This document shows, piece after piece, positions 32,355 through 40,676 of a DNA stretch of 64,000 nt. Made by a program: the position numbers and the translations under genes. Below the pieces are notes generated by a model that searched no databases, was not told where the DNA came from, and saw nothing but the letters and a program-made list of their open reading frames with translations. Position 1 is the first letter of the stretch. Each line of letters opens with the position of its first letter. The stretch is from Pseudomonas piscis (GTDB taxonomy: Bacteria > Pseudomonadota > Gammaproteobacteria > Pseudomonadales > Pseudomonadaceae), in assembly GCF_009380155.1 (NCBI RefSeq), contig NZ_WHUV01000002.1, forward strand, positions 310,001 to 374,000, read 5' to 3'.

Positions 32355-34643
32355 TCAGGAAAGACGTTGCCTGGCGCGGCTGCGCAGGGCCAGGTAGATC
32401 AGGCCGCTGACCAGCAGCAGGCTGCCCAGGGTCACCAGCAGCATCCACAGCGGATGCTGCGAGAGCAGCCACTGGATGCGCTTGAACAGGCCAAGATCGC
32501 CGACGTAGTACTGTTCCTCGGCTACCAGCGAGGTGATTTCCTTGCCATTCACCAGGGCCAGGCTGCCCTGGATGCTGCCCTGGTAGTCGGCGCCACCGAT
32601 CAACGCCGCGGTGGCTTCCACCAGGCCCTCGGGCTGGCCTGCGGCGATCAGCACCACGCTGCGTCCGGCTTGCAGCGGCGACTCGAAACCGGCCAGGAAG
32701 GTGCTGCCCGGTTCCCCGCTGTAGCTCAGGCGCAGGCGGGCCGGACGCGGGTTGGCCTCGGGCTCCGGGCTGATCCATTGGCGCAGGCGCAGGGTCAGGT
32801 CCGACAACGAGAAGCGCTGGTGTTCGCTGTCGCGGGTCGCGGGCAGGTACCCGGCCCATTGCTCGAGCAAGGGCTGGTTGGTGCCGGAGGCGAACACCAG
32901 CAGGTCCTTGTCGCTGACCTGCCGGGCCTGGTCGGCGCCGACTACGCGGACGGCCGTCGCCGGGTAGCCGGTGGCTTCGCCGAAGCGCCCGAGCACCGTC
33001 AGGTAGGCGCTCCATTCTGCCGGGCCGCTGTGCTCCGGCAGCACCACGGCGCTCTGGGACAGATCGGCCAGGCGGGTGAAGGGGAAGCCGCTGTCGTTGA
33101 AGACCCCGAGGTTGGGCAGGGCGATGTAGTGGTTGTAGCCGCTGACATCCAGGGTCGAATCCGGATCGATCAGGCCGCGCATGTTGTCGATGATGATGTC
33201 CCGGCATTCACCCTGCTTGACGTAGTCGTACATGAAGCGCAGTTGCAGGCGCGAACGCGGCGTGGCGGTGCCCAGGGGCAGCAGGACCCTGGTTTCCCGT
33301 GGCAGGCCGGGGTCTGTCTGCAGGCGCTCCAGCAGCGCGGTGCCGCCGTCGAGGTTGCCCACCGAAGGCAGCGGCATGGACTTCATGAAGTGGTCGTTGA
33401 GGTGCACCAGCAGCGCCGAGTTGGTGGAGAACTGCTGCGGTGTGTAGCGGTACTTGAGGTCCAGCGGCACTCCGCTTTCGCGCCAGTTGAACAGGTCGGG
33501 GGCCAGGCGCAGGGGGATCTCGATATTGCCCGGGTTGTAGCCCGAGACGCTGAGCTTGCCGGGTTCGATCAGTTCACCGAGCTTGACCGGGCGATTGGAG
33601 GGCAGCCAGTTCGGGGCATCGTAGGGTTGGCGCGGCTGCAATGCTTCTAGCTGCTCGACCACCACGCTGGCGCCGCTCAGGGCCTTGCCGCCGACGGTCA
33701 GGGCATTGGCCGCCAGCTTCAGTTCGTCGGTGTTGCGGCCACTGATGATCAAGACCTTGCCCCGGGCATCGCCGGGATTGCTCACCAGGCTCAGGCTGGG
33801 GCCCTTGGCGGCCGGCACTTCGAGGTTGCCCAGGCGCAGTGGTTCCTTGGCGATCGCCAGCAAGACCGCGTTGCCCTGCGCCGGCAACTGGTCTCGGCTG
33901 CTGGGGAAGCTGGCGCCACGGTAGGCGGCCAGGGCGCCGATCCAGGACGACACCGCGCCGGCGGCCTCCAGGGTGGCATTGTCCGGAGTGCCGGCGAAGA
34001 CCATCGGCAAGCGTACCTGGCGCGAGTCGCGGCGATCGAAGAAGGGCAGCGGCAGGATCGCCAAGTCGTTCTTCAGGGTGATCGGTGAAACCTCGATCTG
34101 CAGTTCGCTGCTGTTGTTGATCTTGGCCCACAGGCTGCTGTGCAGCGGGTCTTCGCACTGCATGGTGTAGTGGCCGATGAACTGCAGGCGCAGGTGGTTG
34201 AACTCGGTGATCAGCTGCGGCGGGATCCGCACCTCCTGCTCCTGGGGCAGGCCTGCACCCTCCTTGGGCAGGGCCAGGCTTGCGGCGACCTGGTCGTTGA
34301 CCAGTACGTTGATCTGCGACAGCTCGGCCAGCAGGGCCGGCGAGTAGCTGTAGCGCAGCAGCAGGCGGGCGCCGGTCACCACTTCGTCGGCCCGGATACC
34401 GAAGTCCACGCTGTCGGAGGCCTCGGTACCTTGCAGGTTCATGGTGTCGCGACGCCCCAGCTGCTTGAGGCTCAGCTGGTAGCTGGCCACCGCCGGCGCC
34501 GCAGCGTCGGCGGTGGCCGGCAGCTCCTGGGCCGTGGCCCATTGTCCCAGGCCGCCCAGGCACAGCGCCGAGGCGGCCAGCAGATTCCTTTGGGGGCGCT
34601 TGTGGCGCGGTTCGAGGCCGGCAGAGCAAGAGGTCGGTTTCAT
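32355..34643 (-). CDS. wssC: WssC/BcsB: cellulose synthase regulatory subunit
   Basis: A 762-residue periplasmic subunit with a signal peptide (NLLAASALCLGGLGQWATAQ). It has alternating carbohydrate-binding-like and flavodoxin-like domains, for example YSPALLAELSQINVLVNDQ, HLRLQFIGHYTMQCEDP and RDIIIDNMRGLIDPDSTLDVSGY. The C-terminal helix HPLWMLLVTLGSLLLVSGLI anchors it next to BcsA. Together they form the inner-membrane channel that guides glucan outward. The ATG at 34643 shares a base with the wssB stop; a GTG one codon earlier is possible. Confidence 0.95.
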   Translation of the reverse strand: MKPTSCSAGLEPRHKRPQRNLLAASALCLGGLGQWATAQELPATADAAAPAVASYQLSLKQLGRRDTMNLQGTEASDSVDFGIRADEVVTGARLLLRYSYSPALLAELSQINVLVNDQVAASLALPKEGAGLPQEQEVRIPPQLITEFNHLRLQFIGHYTMQCEDPLHSSLWAKINNSSELQIEVSPITLKNDLAILPLPFFDRRDSRQVRLPMVFAGTPDNATLEAAGAVSSWIGALAAYRGASFPSSRDQLPAQGNAVLLAIAKEPLRLGNLEVPAAKGPSLSLVSNPGDARGKVLIISGRNTDELKLAANALTVGGKALSGASVVVEQLEALQPRQPYDAPNWLPSNRPVKLGELIEPGKLSVSGYNPGNIEIPLRLAPDLFNWRESGVPLDLKYRYTPQQFSTNSALLVHLNDHFMKSMPLPSVGNLDGGTALLERLQTDPGLPRETRVLLPLGTATPRSRLQLRFMYDYVKQGECRDIIIDNMRGLIDPDSTLDVSGYNHYIALPNLGVFNDSGFPFTRLADLSQSAVVLPEHSGPAEWSAYLTVLGRFGEATGYPATAVRVVGADQARQVSDKDLLVFASGTNQPLLEQWAGYLPATRDSEHQRFSLSDLTLRLRQWISPEPEANPRPARLRLSYSGEPGSTFLAGFESPLQAGRSVVLIAAGQPEGLVEATAALIGGADYQGSIQGSLALVNGKEITSLVAEEQYYVGDLGLFKRIQWLLSQHPLWMLLVTLGSLLLVSGLIYLALRSRARQRLS

Positions 34644-36865
34644 CACTTGTCCATGAGAGTGGTGAGCGGTGGCTGGGAATCGGTACGGCGGGTGCGCTGC
34701 CGACGTTGGAGGCTCAGGCAGGCCCTGAGCAGGGCGCCGACGCCGCCCAGGCCGATACGGCTGACTTCGCGCAGGGCCGACAGCGGAGTGTCGACCTTGC
34801 CGCTGCCCCAGCTGGCGGCCCAGGTGTCGGCGCGGGAGAAGGTCAGGCGCACCAGTTCGCTTTGCTGGCGCAGGCTCAGGGGCTCGAACTGCGCGCCGAC
34901 GAAGTTGCCGTTGCGAAACACCACGCGGGTGTCGAATTCGCTGGCGCGCTGGTTGCGAAACAGCGACACCCGCAGGTGTTCGCCACGCTGTACCAGGCTG
35001 GCTTCGGGCAGCCGCAGGCCGAGCCCGCGTTGCGAGAAGTCCTGGGTCTGGCCCATGACCTGCGAGCCATCGTCCAGGGTCACCTGTATCGGCAGTTGTG
35101 CCTGGACCCGGGGTTCGGCGCGGACCTGGCGGGTTTCACTGGCTACCGCCACGGCGGCGCTGGTGATGATCAGGTTGTAGAGGGTCCAGGCCAGGTTGAT
35201 CAGTACTGTGGTGCGGCTGTCCGGCTCGCCCCAGAACAGCTGCTGGATGCCCATGCACAGGCCGATGAAGTTGAGCAGCAACAGGACGATATAGGGCCGG
35301 GCCAGCTTCCAGTCGAAGAACTCGTGGTCGATGATGCCGCCCTTGTCGGTGACGTTGAAACCGCCGAACTTCGGCTTGACCAGGGCGATCAGCACCGGCG
35401 GCATGATGTACCAGGCCAGCACCGTCTCGTAGACCTCGTTCCAGAACGAATGGCGAAAGCGTCCCTGGATCCGCGAGTTGGTCAGGCTGGCATGGAACAG
35501 GTGCGGCAGGACGTAGGCGGTGATCATCAAGGCCGAGGCGTGGAAGATCTCGGCGCCGAATATCAGGTAGGCCAGTGGCGCGGTGAGAAATACCAGGCGC
35601 GGCAGGCCGTAGAAGAAGTGCAGCATGGCATTGGCGTAGCAGATTCGCTGGCCCAGGTTCAGGCCCTTGCCGCCCAGGGGATTGTCGATGCGGAAGATCT
35701 GCGCCATGCCCCGGGCCCAGCGGATCCGCTGGCTGATGTGCCGCGACAGGCTTTCGGTGGCCAGGCCGGCGGCCTGGGGCAGCGCCAGGTAGGCGGTGTT
35801 GTAGCCGGCGCGGTTGAGCTTGAGGGCGGTGTGGGCATCCTCGGTGACGGTCTCGGTCGCCACGCCGCCGACTTCTTCCAGGGTGCTGCGGCGCAGCACC
35901 GCGCAGGAACCGCAGAAGAAAGTGGCGTTCCACAGGTCGTTGCCATCTTGCACCAGGCCATAGAACAGCTCGCCTTCGTTGGGCACCGCGCGGAAGGTGT
36001 TGAGGTTCTTCTCGAACGGGTCCGGGGAGAAGAAATAGTGCGGGGTCTGCAGCATCGCCAGCTTGGGGTCCTTGATGAACCAGCCCATGGCGACCTGCAG
36101 GAAGGAGCGGGTGGGCACATGGTCGGCGTCGAACATGGCGATGAACTCGCCGTCGGTGATCTGCAGCGCGTGGTTGAGGTTGCCGGCCTTGGCGTTGGCG
36201 TTGTCGTCGCGGGTGATGTAGTTGACGCCGATGTCCTGGCAGAACTGGCGGAAGTCGTCGCGGCGACCGTCGTCGAGCACATGAACCCGCAGCTTGTCCT
36301 TGGGCCAATCCATCGCCTGGGCGGCGAAGATGCTCAATTTGACGATGTTCAGGCCTTCGTTGTAGGTGGGGATGAACACGTCCACCGTCGGCCAGGTATG
36401 CGGTTCGCCCTGGAGCAGTACCGGCTGGCGCCGCAGCGGCCAGGCGGTCTGCAGGTAGCCGAACATCAGCACCACCAGGGCGTAGATCTCGGCCAGCACC
36501 AGGCCGTAGCCGAACAGCGCATCCAGCCAGGCATCGAAACCCAGGGTCGAGGTCAGGCGCCAGTACATGTAGCGCAGCGAGGCGATCAGCGACAGCACGA
36601 TCAGCATCAGGATCGGCAGTCGCCCGGGAATGCGCCTGATCACCAGCGCCGCGAGGAAGCACAGCAGGGCGAACAGGCACTGGCTGTAGAGATCCAGCGG
36701 TGCGCTGACGCTGCTCAATAACAGCAGTGCAGCCAGGATCCAGAGCATGCCTACGAATGATCGGCGGATTGATTTAGGCCAGGCCGACAGGCGGTCGAGC
36801 CAGGCGCCGGGGTGCACTTCAAGACGCCCCTGGGCAAGGGACGGGCGCGGTGTTTCCTGGGTCAT
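34643..36865 (-). CDS. wssB: WssB/BcsA: cellulose synthase catalytic subunit (UDP-forming) with PilZ domain
   Basis: A 740-residue processive GT2 synthase that polymerises UDP-glucose to beta-1,4-glucan. Membrane helices surround the GT domain with all family motifs: DDG 198-200, DAD 246-248, TED 341-343 and QRIRW 379-383 (Q(Q/R)xRW). The C-terminal PilZ domain has R582-A-E-P-R586 and D609-F-S-Q-R-G614, the c-di-GMP-binding pattern, so synthesis is activated by c-di-GMP. The start at 36865 overlaps the wssA stop (ATGA). A longer upstream frame is not homologous. Confidence 0.97.
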   Translation of the reverse strand: MTQETPRPSLAQGRLEVHPGAWLDRLSAWPKSIRRSFVGMLWILAALLLLSSVSAPLDLYSQCLFALLCFLAALVIRRIPGRLPILMLIVLSLIASLRYMYWRLTSTLGFDAWLDALFGYGLVLAEIYALVVLMFGYLQTAWPLRRQPVLLQGEPHTWPTVDVFIPTYNEGLNIVKLSIFAAQAMDWPKDKLRVHVLDDGRRDDFRQFCQDIGVNYITRDDNANAKAGNLNHALQITDGEFIAMFDADHVPTRSFLQVAMGWFIKDPKLAMLQTPHYFFSPDPFEKNLNTFRAVPNEGELFYGLVQDGNDLWNATFFCGSCAVLRRSTLEEVGGVATETVTEDAHTALKLNRAGYNTAYLALPQAAGLATESLSRHISQRIRWARGMAQIFRIDNPLGGKGLNLGQRICYANAMLHFFYGLPRLVFLTAPLAYLIFGAEIFHASALMITAYVLPHLFHASLTNSRIQGRFRHSFWNEVYETVLAWYIMPPVLIALVKPKFGGFNVTDKGGIIDHEFFDWKLARPYIVLLLLNFIGLCMGIQQLFWGEPDSRTTVLINLAWTLYNLIITSAAVAVASETRQVRAEPRVQAQLPIQVTLDDGSQVMGQTQDFSQRGLGLRLPEASLVQRGEHLRVSLFRNQRASEFDTRVVFRNGNFVGAQFEPLSLRQQSELVRLTFSRADTWAASWGSGKVDTPLSALREVSRIGLGGVGALLRACLSLQRRQRTRRTDSQPPLTTLMDK

Positions 36866-37920
36866 GGGGATATGGGCTCTTGGGTATCGTGCGCGAGCAG
36901 TTGATCGAGTGCCGCGCCGATCTGCAGGATCTCTGCGCAGCCTCGGGTGCTTGGGCCCCGGGCCAGGGGATTGCGTTCGTAGGCCAGGGCTTCGCCTAGC
37001 TGGTGGTCCTGGTGGACCGTCCCCAGCAGTTGGTCGCCCAGCTGGTTGCGCAGGATCTCGGCCATGTCGAGGCTGAAGCTGCGCTGGTCGTCCAGCAGGT
37101 TGATCAGGTAACGGCAAACCGGTGCCCGCGAGCCTTGGCGGTGGCTGGCCAACAAGCGGTCCAGGCGTTGCAGGCTGTTGTAGCTGGCGGCATCGGCCAG
37201 GGTGACGATCAGCAGCGCATCGGCCACTTGCAACACCTGGCGCAGGTAGCAGGACGCCCCGGTTGGCGTGTCGATCAGCACCGTGTCGCCAGCCTTGAGG
37301 TCAAGCTGGGCAAGATGCCGGGCCAGCCAGTTGCTGTCCTGCTCCAGGACTTGTTCGAGCCGGCGTTGCTGGTCTTCCCGGGCATTGCCGTAGGCCAGGC
37401 ACTGGGTCCGGGCATGACCGGTGCGCAGGTAGTCTTGCCAGTTGGCGGCGCCTTCGTCGGCTTCGACTATCCCTGCCTGTTGCGGGCCAAGCCCAAGGTG
37501 CAGGGCCAGGGCATTCTGCGGGTCCAGGTCGATGGCCAGCACCCGGCCGTTGGGGCGCTCCAGGGCGCAGGCGAGCCCGGCGGTGAGAGTGGTACGTCCG
37601 ACACCGCCCTTGCCCGACAACAGCGCAACCACCCTGGCCCTGGATGGACCTTTCGGGCCCGCGTCGGGCTGCGGCTGTAGCGGGTCGAGGTGCTGGCGCT
37701 GCTGGCGGACCTGGGCCAGCAGGGCACCCAGGGCATTGGCCGGGGCTGCCATCTGGGCCCGGGGTGGCTGGATTGCGGTCGAGAAGGCAGGTACAGGCGC
37801 CGCCTGGAGCACGGCCGACCGATCATCGGCGTACTCGTAGCTGGGTTCGATTTCCTGATAGTGCTCCGCACTGGCCCCGAACCTGCTGAACAGGTTCGCA
37901 ATGTCGTCCGAACGATGCAT
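36862..37920 (-). CDS. wssA: WssA/BcsQ: ParA/MinD-like ATPase with BcsP/R-like N-terminus
   Basis: A 352-residue protein. Residues ~95-345 form a ParA/MinD P-loop ATPase of the BcsQ type (SGKGGVGRTT at 102-111, LAIDLDPQNAL, DTVLIDTPTGAS), thought to place or assemble the cellulose machine at the cell pole. The first ~30 residues (DDIANLFSRFGASAEHYQEI) look like the short BcsP/BcsR helical domain that in other species is a separate gene; the linker is Pro/Gln rich. The ATG at 37920 follows CAGGGATGTCCC. It is the first gene of the wss operon. Confidence 0.88.
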   Translation of the reverse strand: MHRSDDIANLFSRFGASAEHYQEIEPSYEYADDRSAVLQAAPVPAFSTAIQPPRAQMAAPANALGALLAQVRQQRQHLDPLQPQPDAGPKGPSRARVVALLSGKGGVGRTTLTAGLACALERPNGRVLAIDLDPQNALALHLGLGPQQAGIVEADEGAANWQDYLRTGHARTQCLAYGNAREDQQRRLEQVLEQDSNWLARHLAQLDLKAGDTVLIDTPTGASCYLRQVLQVADALLIVTLADAASYNSLQRLDRLLASHRQGSRAPVCRYLINLLDDQRSFSLDMAEILRNQLGDQLLGTVHQDHQLGEALAYERNPLARGPSTRGCAEILQIGAALDQLLAHDTQEPISP

Positions 37921-38514
37921 GGGACATCCCTGAATATTGGTCTTATTAGATTGAGGGACGGACTCCTGTCTGGCCGCTCGCATCCTTGCTGCTTTGCAAA
38001 TTTTCCTGAGGCGAATGCTGGCTATCTAATTCCGTCATTATTTTGTTGTCTATTTGATTTTTTTATCACCACCTGGGTTTTTTGACGTTATTTTGACGAC
38101 CAAAAGCTTGAAGCGTTGATCGAGCCTTGCCGAGGCTGGCATCCAGGTCTGCACCCTTGGCTGGAGGAGGCCGAGCCAGAGCTTTTGCTGGGTTGGTGGG
38201 CAGATTGTGCTGGCCACGGCGTCTCGCTGGGGACCTGCTCCGGGGGCATCGCCGAGGGGCCGGGCTGGTCGTTTCTCTGGGGCGTCTGCTCGGGCCCCTT
38301 TGAGTGGCTGGCGGTCACCGTGGGGTTACAGCCCAGCGCCGGGGTGGTTTCACTGGTATCTTGGCGCGCCGGTGCTGGCCGGCTATCCGGGGGCGCCTTG
38401 GCGTTCCTGTCATGTTCCTGCAATGCCTGCGTGCCAATAAGGATCCGCTATGTTTGATCTGCGCCGCCTCGAGACCGGGGCCGGAACGCGTCCGTTTTCC
38501 AAGGAGAGGTCACG
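37921..38514. other. wss promoter region and gene-free spacer
   Basis: About 590 bp between divergent wssA and the RNase T2 gene. Bases 37980-38100 are strikingly AT-rich for this genome and contain the direct repeat TTTTGACG at 38080-38087 and 38091-38098. From 38116 to 38457 a plus-strand ORF exists, but it lacks a ribosome site and family and I do not accept it as a gene. The RNase T2 promoter must lie before 38500. Confidence 0.6.
38080..38098. promoter_or_regulatory. Direct repeat in the AT-rich wss control region
   Basis: TTTTGACG occurs twice with an 11-bp period (38080-38087, 38091-38098), about one helical turn, 160-180 bp upstream of wssA. On the operon's strand it reads CGTCAAAA-TAA-CGTCAAAA. 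FleQ and AmrZ are known regulators of Pseudomonas wss/pel promoters and FleQ boxes contain GTCA…TTGAC halves; a match here is partial and inferred. Confidence 0.35.
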
Positions 38515-39171
38515 ATGAGAAAGCTTTTCACCCTGCTGGCAGCCCTGGTGCTGACCCTGGGGATGGTAGGGATCAGCGACGCGCGTTCGTCCAAGCAACA
38601 ACGCGACTCGGTGGCCGGGAGCTTCGACTATTACTTGTTGAGCCTGTCCTGGTCGCCGACCTTCTGCCTGATGCATCCGGACAACGAGCAGTGCTCGGGC
38701 AAGGGCTACGGCTTCGTCCTGCACGGCTTGTGGCCGCAATACAGCCGGGGCGGCTGGCCGCAGTCGTGCCCACCCTTGACCCAGCTCAACCGTGAGGAAA
38801 TCGCCAAGGGCCTGACTCTGTTCCCCACCGAAAAGCTGCTCAAGCATGAGTGGAGCAAGCACGGTACCTGCAGTGGCCTGGGCGCCATGGGTTACCTGGA
38901 CAAGGCCGACCAGGCCCTGGGCAAGGTGAAGATTCCAGAAACCCTGCAACCCTCCACCAGCGTGCGTTACTACGAGGCGGCGCAAATCGCCCAGCAGTTG
39001 CGCCAGAGCAACCCGGGGATCACCGAAAATGGCGTGGCAGTCCTGTGCAGCGGGCCGGAGCTGTCCGAAGTGCGGGTGTGCCTGGGCAAGGACCTGGAGT
39101 TCGCCGACTGCGGCAAGGGCGTGAAGACCCAGTGCCGCTCCGGGCAGATCCGCATTCCTCCGGTGCGCTGA
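38515..39171 (+). CDS. Ribonuclease T2 family endoribonuclease, exported (RNase I-like)
   Basis: A 218-residue periplasmic or secreted RNase. The signal peptide is LFTLLAALVLTLGMVGISDA. The two conserved active-site segments are present: CAS1 FVLHGLWPQY (His70) and CAS2 KHEWSKHGTC (His111, Glu112, His116). Six cysteines are available for disulfides. It would degrade single-stranded RNA non-specifically to cyclic phosphates, probably for nucleotide salvage. An AAGGAGAGG ribosome site precedes the ATG at 38515, and a hairpin follows the gene. It is divergent from wssA with a long intergenic region, and no functional link is evident. Confidence 0.93.
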   Translation: MRKLFTLLAALVLTLGMVGISDARSSKQQRDSVAGSFDYYLLSLSWSPTFCLMHPDNEQCSGKGYGFVLHGLWPQYSRGGWPQSCPPLTQLNREEIAKGLTLFPTEKLLKHEWSKHGTCSGLGAMGYLDKADQALGKVKIPETLQPSTSVRYYEAAQIAQQLRQSNPGITENGVAVLCSGPELSEVRVCLGKDLEFADCGKGVKTQCRSGQIRIPPVR

Positions 39172-39179
39172 ACGAGCTG

Positions 39180-39208
39180 CCGGCTCCTGCCGCGAGGGCT
39201 GGAGCCGG
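39180..39208 (+). terminator. Hairpin after the RNase T2 gene
   Basis: CCGGCTCC (39180-39187) pairs perfectly with GGAGCCGG (39201-39208), followed by TTT. It lies between the convergent ends of the RNase T2 and DapA-family genes. Confidence 0.6.
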
Positions 39209-39216
39209 TTTGCGGG

Positions 39217-40077
39217 CTAAAGGGCGGCCAGCAGGCGCTGCAGGCGCTCGGCGGTTGCTGCGCTGCAATCCTCCATCGGTGCCCGCAACTGTGCTTCGAG
39301 CAATCCCTGATGGGCCAGCAAGGCCTTGACCGGTGCCGGATTGGGCTCGCTGAACAAGCCCTGGATCAATGGCGCCAGGCGCATGAAGGTGGCGCGGGCG
39401 GCTTCCAGCTGCTGATCCGCAACCTGGCGTTGCAACTGCACGAACAACTCGGGGCGGATATGCGCCGAGGCGGCGATCGCGCCGCTGGCGCCCAGGCAGA
39501 GCGCGTTGAACAGTTGCAGGTCCTCGCCGCACAGCACCTGCGCGTCGCCGCTGGCCAGCACTGCCAGGGTCTTTTCCAGATTGCCACCACAGTCCTTGAC
39601 CGCCGCGACCTGCGGGTGGCGGACGATCGCCAGCAAAGTCTGCTGGTTCAGGGTCACGCCGGTGCGATACGGGATGTCGTAGATGATCAGCGGCACGCTG
39701 GACGCATCGGCGACGCAGCCGAAGAAGCTTTCCAGGGCAGCCTGGGAGGGGCGGATGTAGTAGGGCGCCGGCACCAGCAGGCCGGCCACCGGACGTTCCA
39801 GGATGCGCTGTTGCAGGTCCAACAGGGCCGGCAGGTTGTTGCCCGCCAACCCCATGAGCACTTTCCCGGGGGGCGCCAGCTCCACCAGTGCGTCGAGCAC
39901 CGCCAGTTGCTCGTCCTTGTCCAGGGCGGCGGCTTCACCGGTGGTGCCGCAGGCTACCAGCCCGGCCACGCCGCTTTCCAGCAGGTGGGCGGCGAGTCGG
40001 CGCAGGGCGGTGAAATCGATGGCGCCGTGGCGAAAGGGAGTGACGATGGGGACCCAGATACCGTGAAACGATGACAT
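39217..40077 (-). CDS. DapA/NanA-family class I aldolase (dihydrodipicolinate synthase-like)
   Basis: A 286-residue TIM-barrel lyase using a Schiff base. The motifs are GTTGE (45-49) for substrate carboxylate and the Tyr in IYDIPYRTGV. The catalytic Lys sits in VAAVKDCGGN (~162-171). It may condense pyruvate with aspartate semialdehyde or act on another 2-oxo acid; several DapA paralogues occur in pseudomonads, and a lone, non-operonic copy like this may be catabolic rather than the housekeeping dapA. A CAGGAGAATATGC-type ribosome site supports the ATG at 40077. Substrate specificity is unresolved. Confidence 0.87.
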   Translation of the reverse strand: MSSFHGIWVPIVTPFRHGAIDFTALRRLAAHLLESGVAGLVACGTTGEAAALDKDEQLAVLDALVELAPPGKVLMGLAGNNLPALLDLQQRILERPVAGLLVPAPYYIRPSQAALESFFGCVADASSVPLIIYDIPYRTGVTLNQQTLLAIVRHPQVAAVKDCGGNLEKTLAVLASGDAQVLCGEDLQLFNALCLGASGAIAASAHIRPELFVQLQRQVADQQLEAARATFMRLAPLIQGLFSEPNPAPVKALLAHQGLLEAQLRAPMEDCSAATAERLQRLLAAL

Positions 40078-40676
40078 GCATATTCTCCTGGTGCTTGACC
40101 GTCGGGTCGTCGTCAGAAGAGTAGAAGGGCGGTCGGCAAGGGGTGTTCCGTAGCGAGGTCCTGTCAGCTCATCTGACGGGACACAGCGCCCCGGTCACAT
40201 GAGCGGCTGTTTCTTCGATTTGCGGCTGCAGGCCATCCACGCCGGGGCCTTGGCAACTTGGCCAATGGCGCGCGGTACGTGGAAGGTGGCGTGGGGCATG
40301 GTGGTGGCCGGCTCGCAAACAAGGCGCCCAGTTTCAGGAACCGTCCGGCGTTTTGTCAATCCTCCCCGGGTGCGGCGCAGGGTCCCGGGGCCAGGCTTGT
40401 GCTACACCATCACGAAGCTTTCTCTGAAAGGTTTTCAGTTGCCAGGCTACGTATTGATCCATGTCAAGAATCTTGCAGATTGTTGCCGGATCGTTCCTGT
40501 CCACACCGCACATTCGATAGCGCTCGCCAAGGCGCTATCTACACTCGACTCCACCGGCGCCGACTGCCGGGGAAGTCTTGCCGGGGGCAGGAGCAGTCTT
40601 CGAGTCATCGCAGGATGCGCAGTTGCGGTTCGATCATGACGGGCAATCAACAGACTTCCTGCGAGGTTTTTTCAAG
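40078..40676. other. Divergent regulatory region between the DapA-family gene and aer
   Basis: About 600 bp with no accepted gene. GTCAG-CTCAT-CTGAC (40163-40177) is a short dyad near the aldolase promoter, and an ANR/FNR-like box lies at 40454-40467. Plus-strand ORFs here lack ribosome sites and family features. Confidence 0.55.
40454..40467 (+). promoter_or_regulatory. ANR/FNR-like box upstream of aer
   Basis: TTGAT-CCAT-GTCAA matches the ANR/FNR consensus TTGATN4ATCAA at nine of ten defined positions. aer is known to be ANR-regulated in P. aeruginosa. The site is about 210 bp before the start codon, so a leader of roughly 170 nt is implied; no good -10 was found at the expected distance. 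Confidence 0.55.

Noticed and set aside
37980-38100. Horizontal-transfer island boundary suggested by the AT-rich stretch
   Set aside because: Only ~120 bp is AT-rich and it coincides with a promoter; the genes on both sides have normal composition.
38116-38457. A 113-codon plus-strand ORF (Trp/Gly-rich) before the RNase T2 gene
   Set aside because: No ribosome site or recognised family; low GC3 bias compared with neighbours. Kept only as a low-probability possibility.
40578-40676. N-terminal 33-codon extension of aer
   Set aside because: The aligned Aer N-terminus begins at the GTG 40677, and the extension shares no homology.
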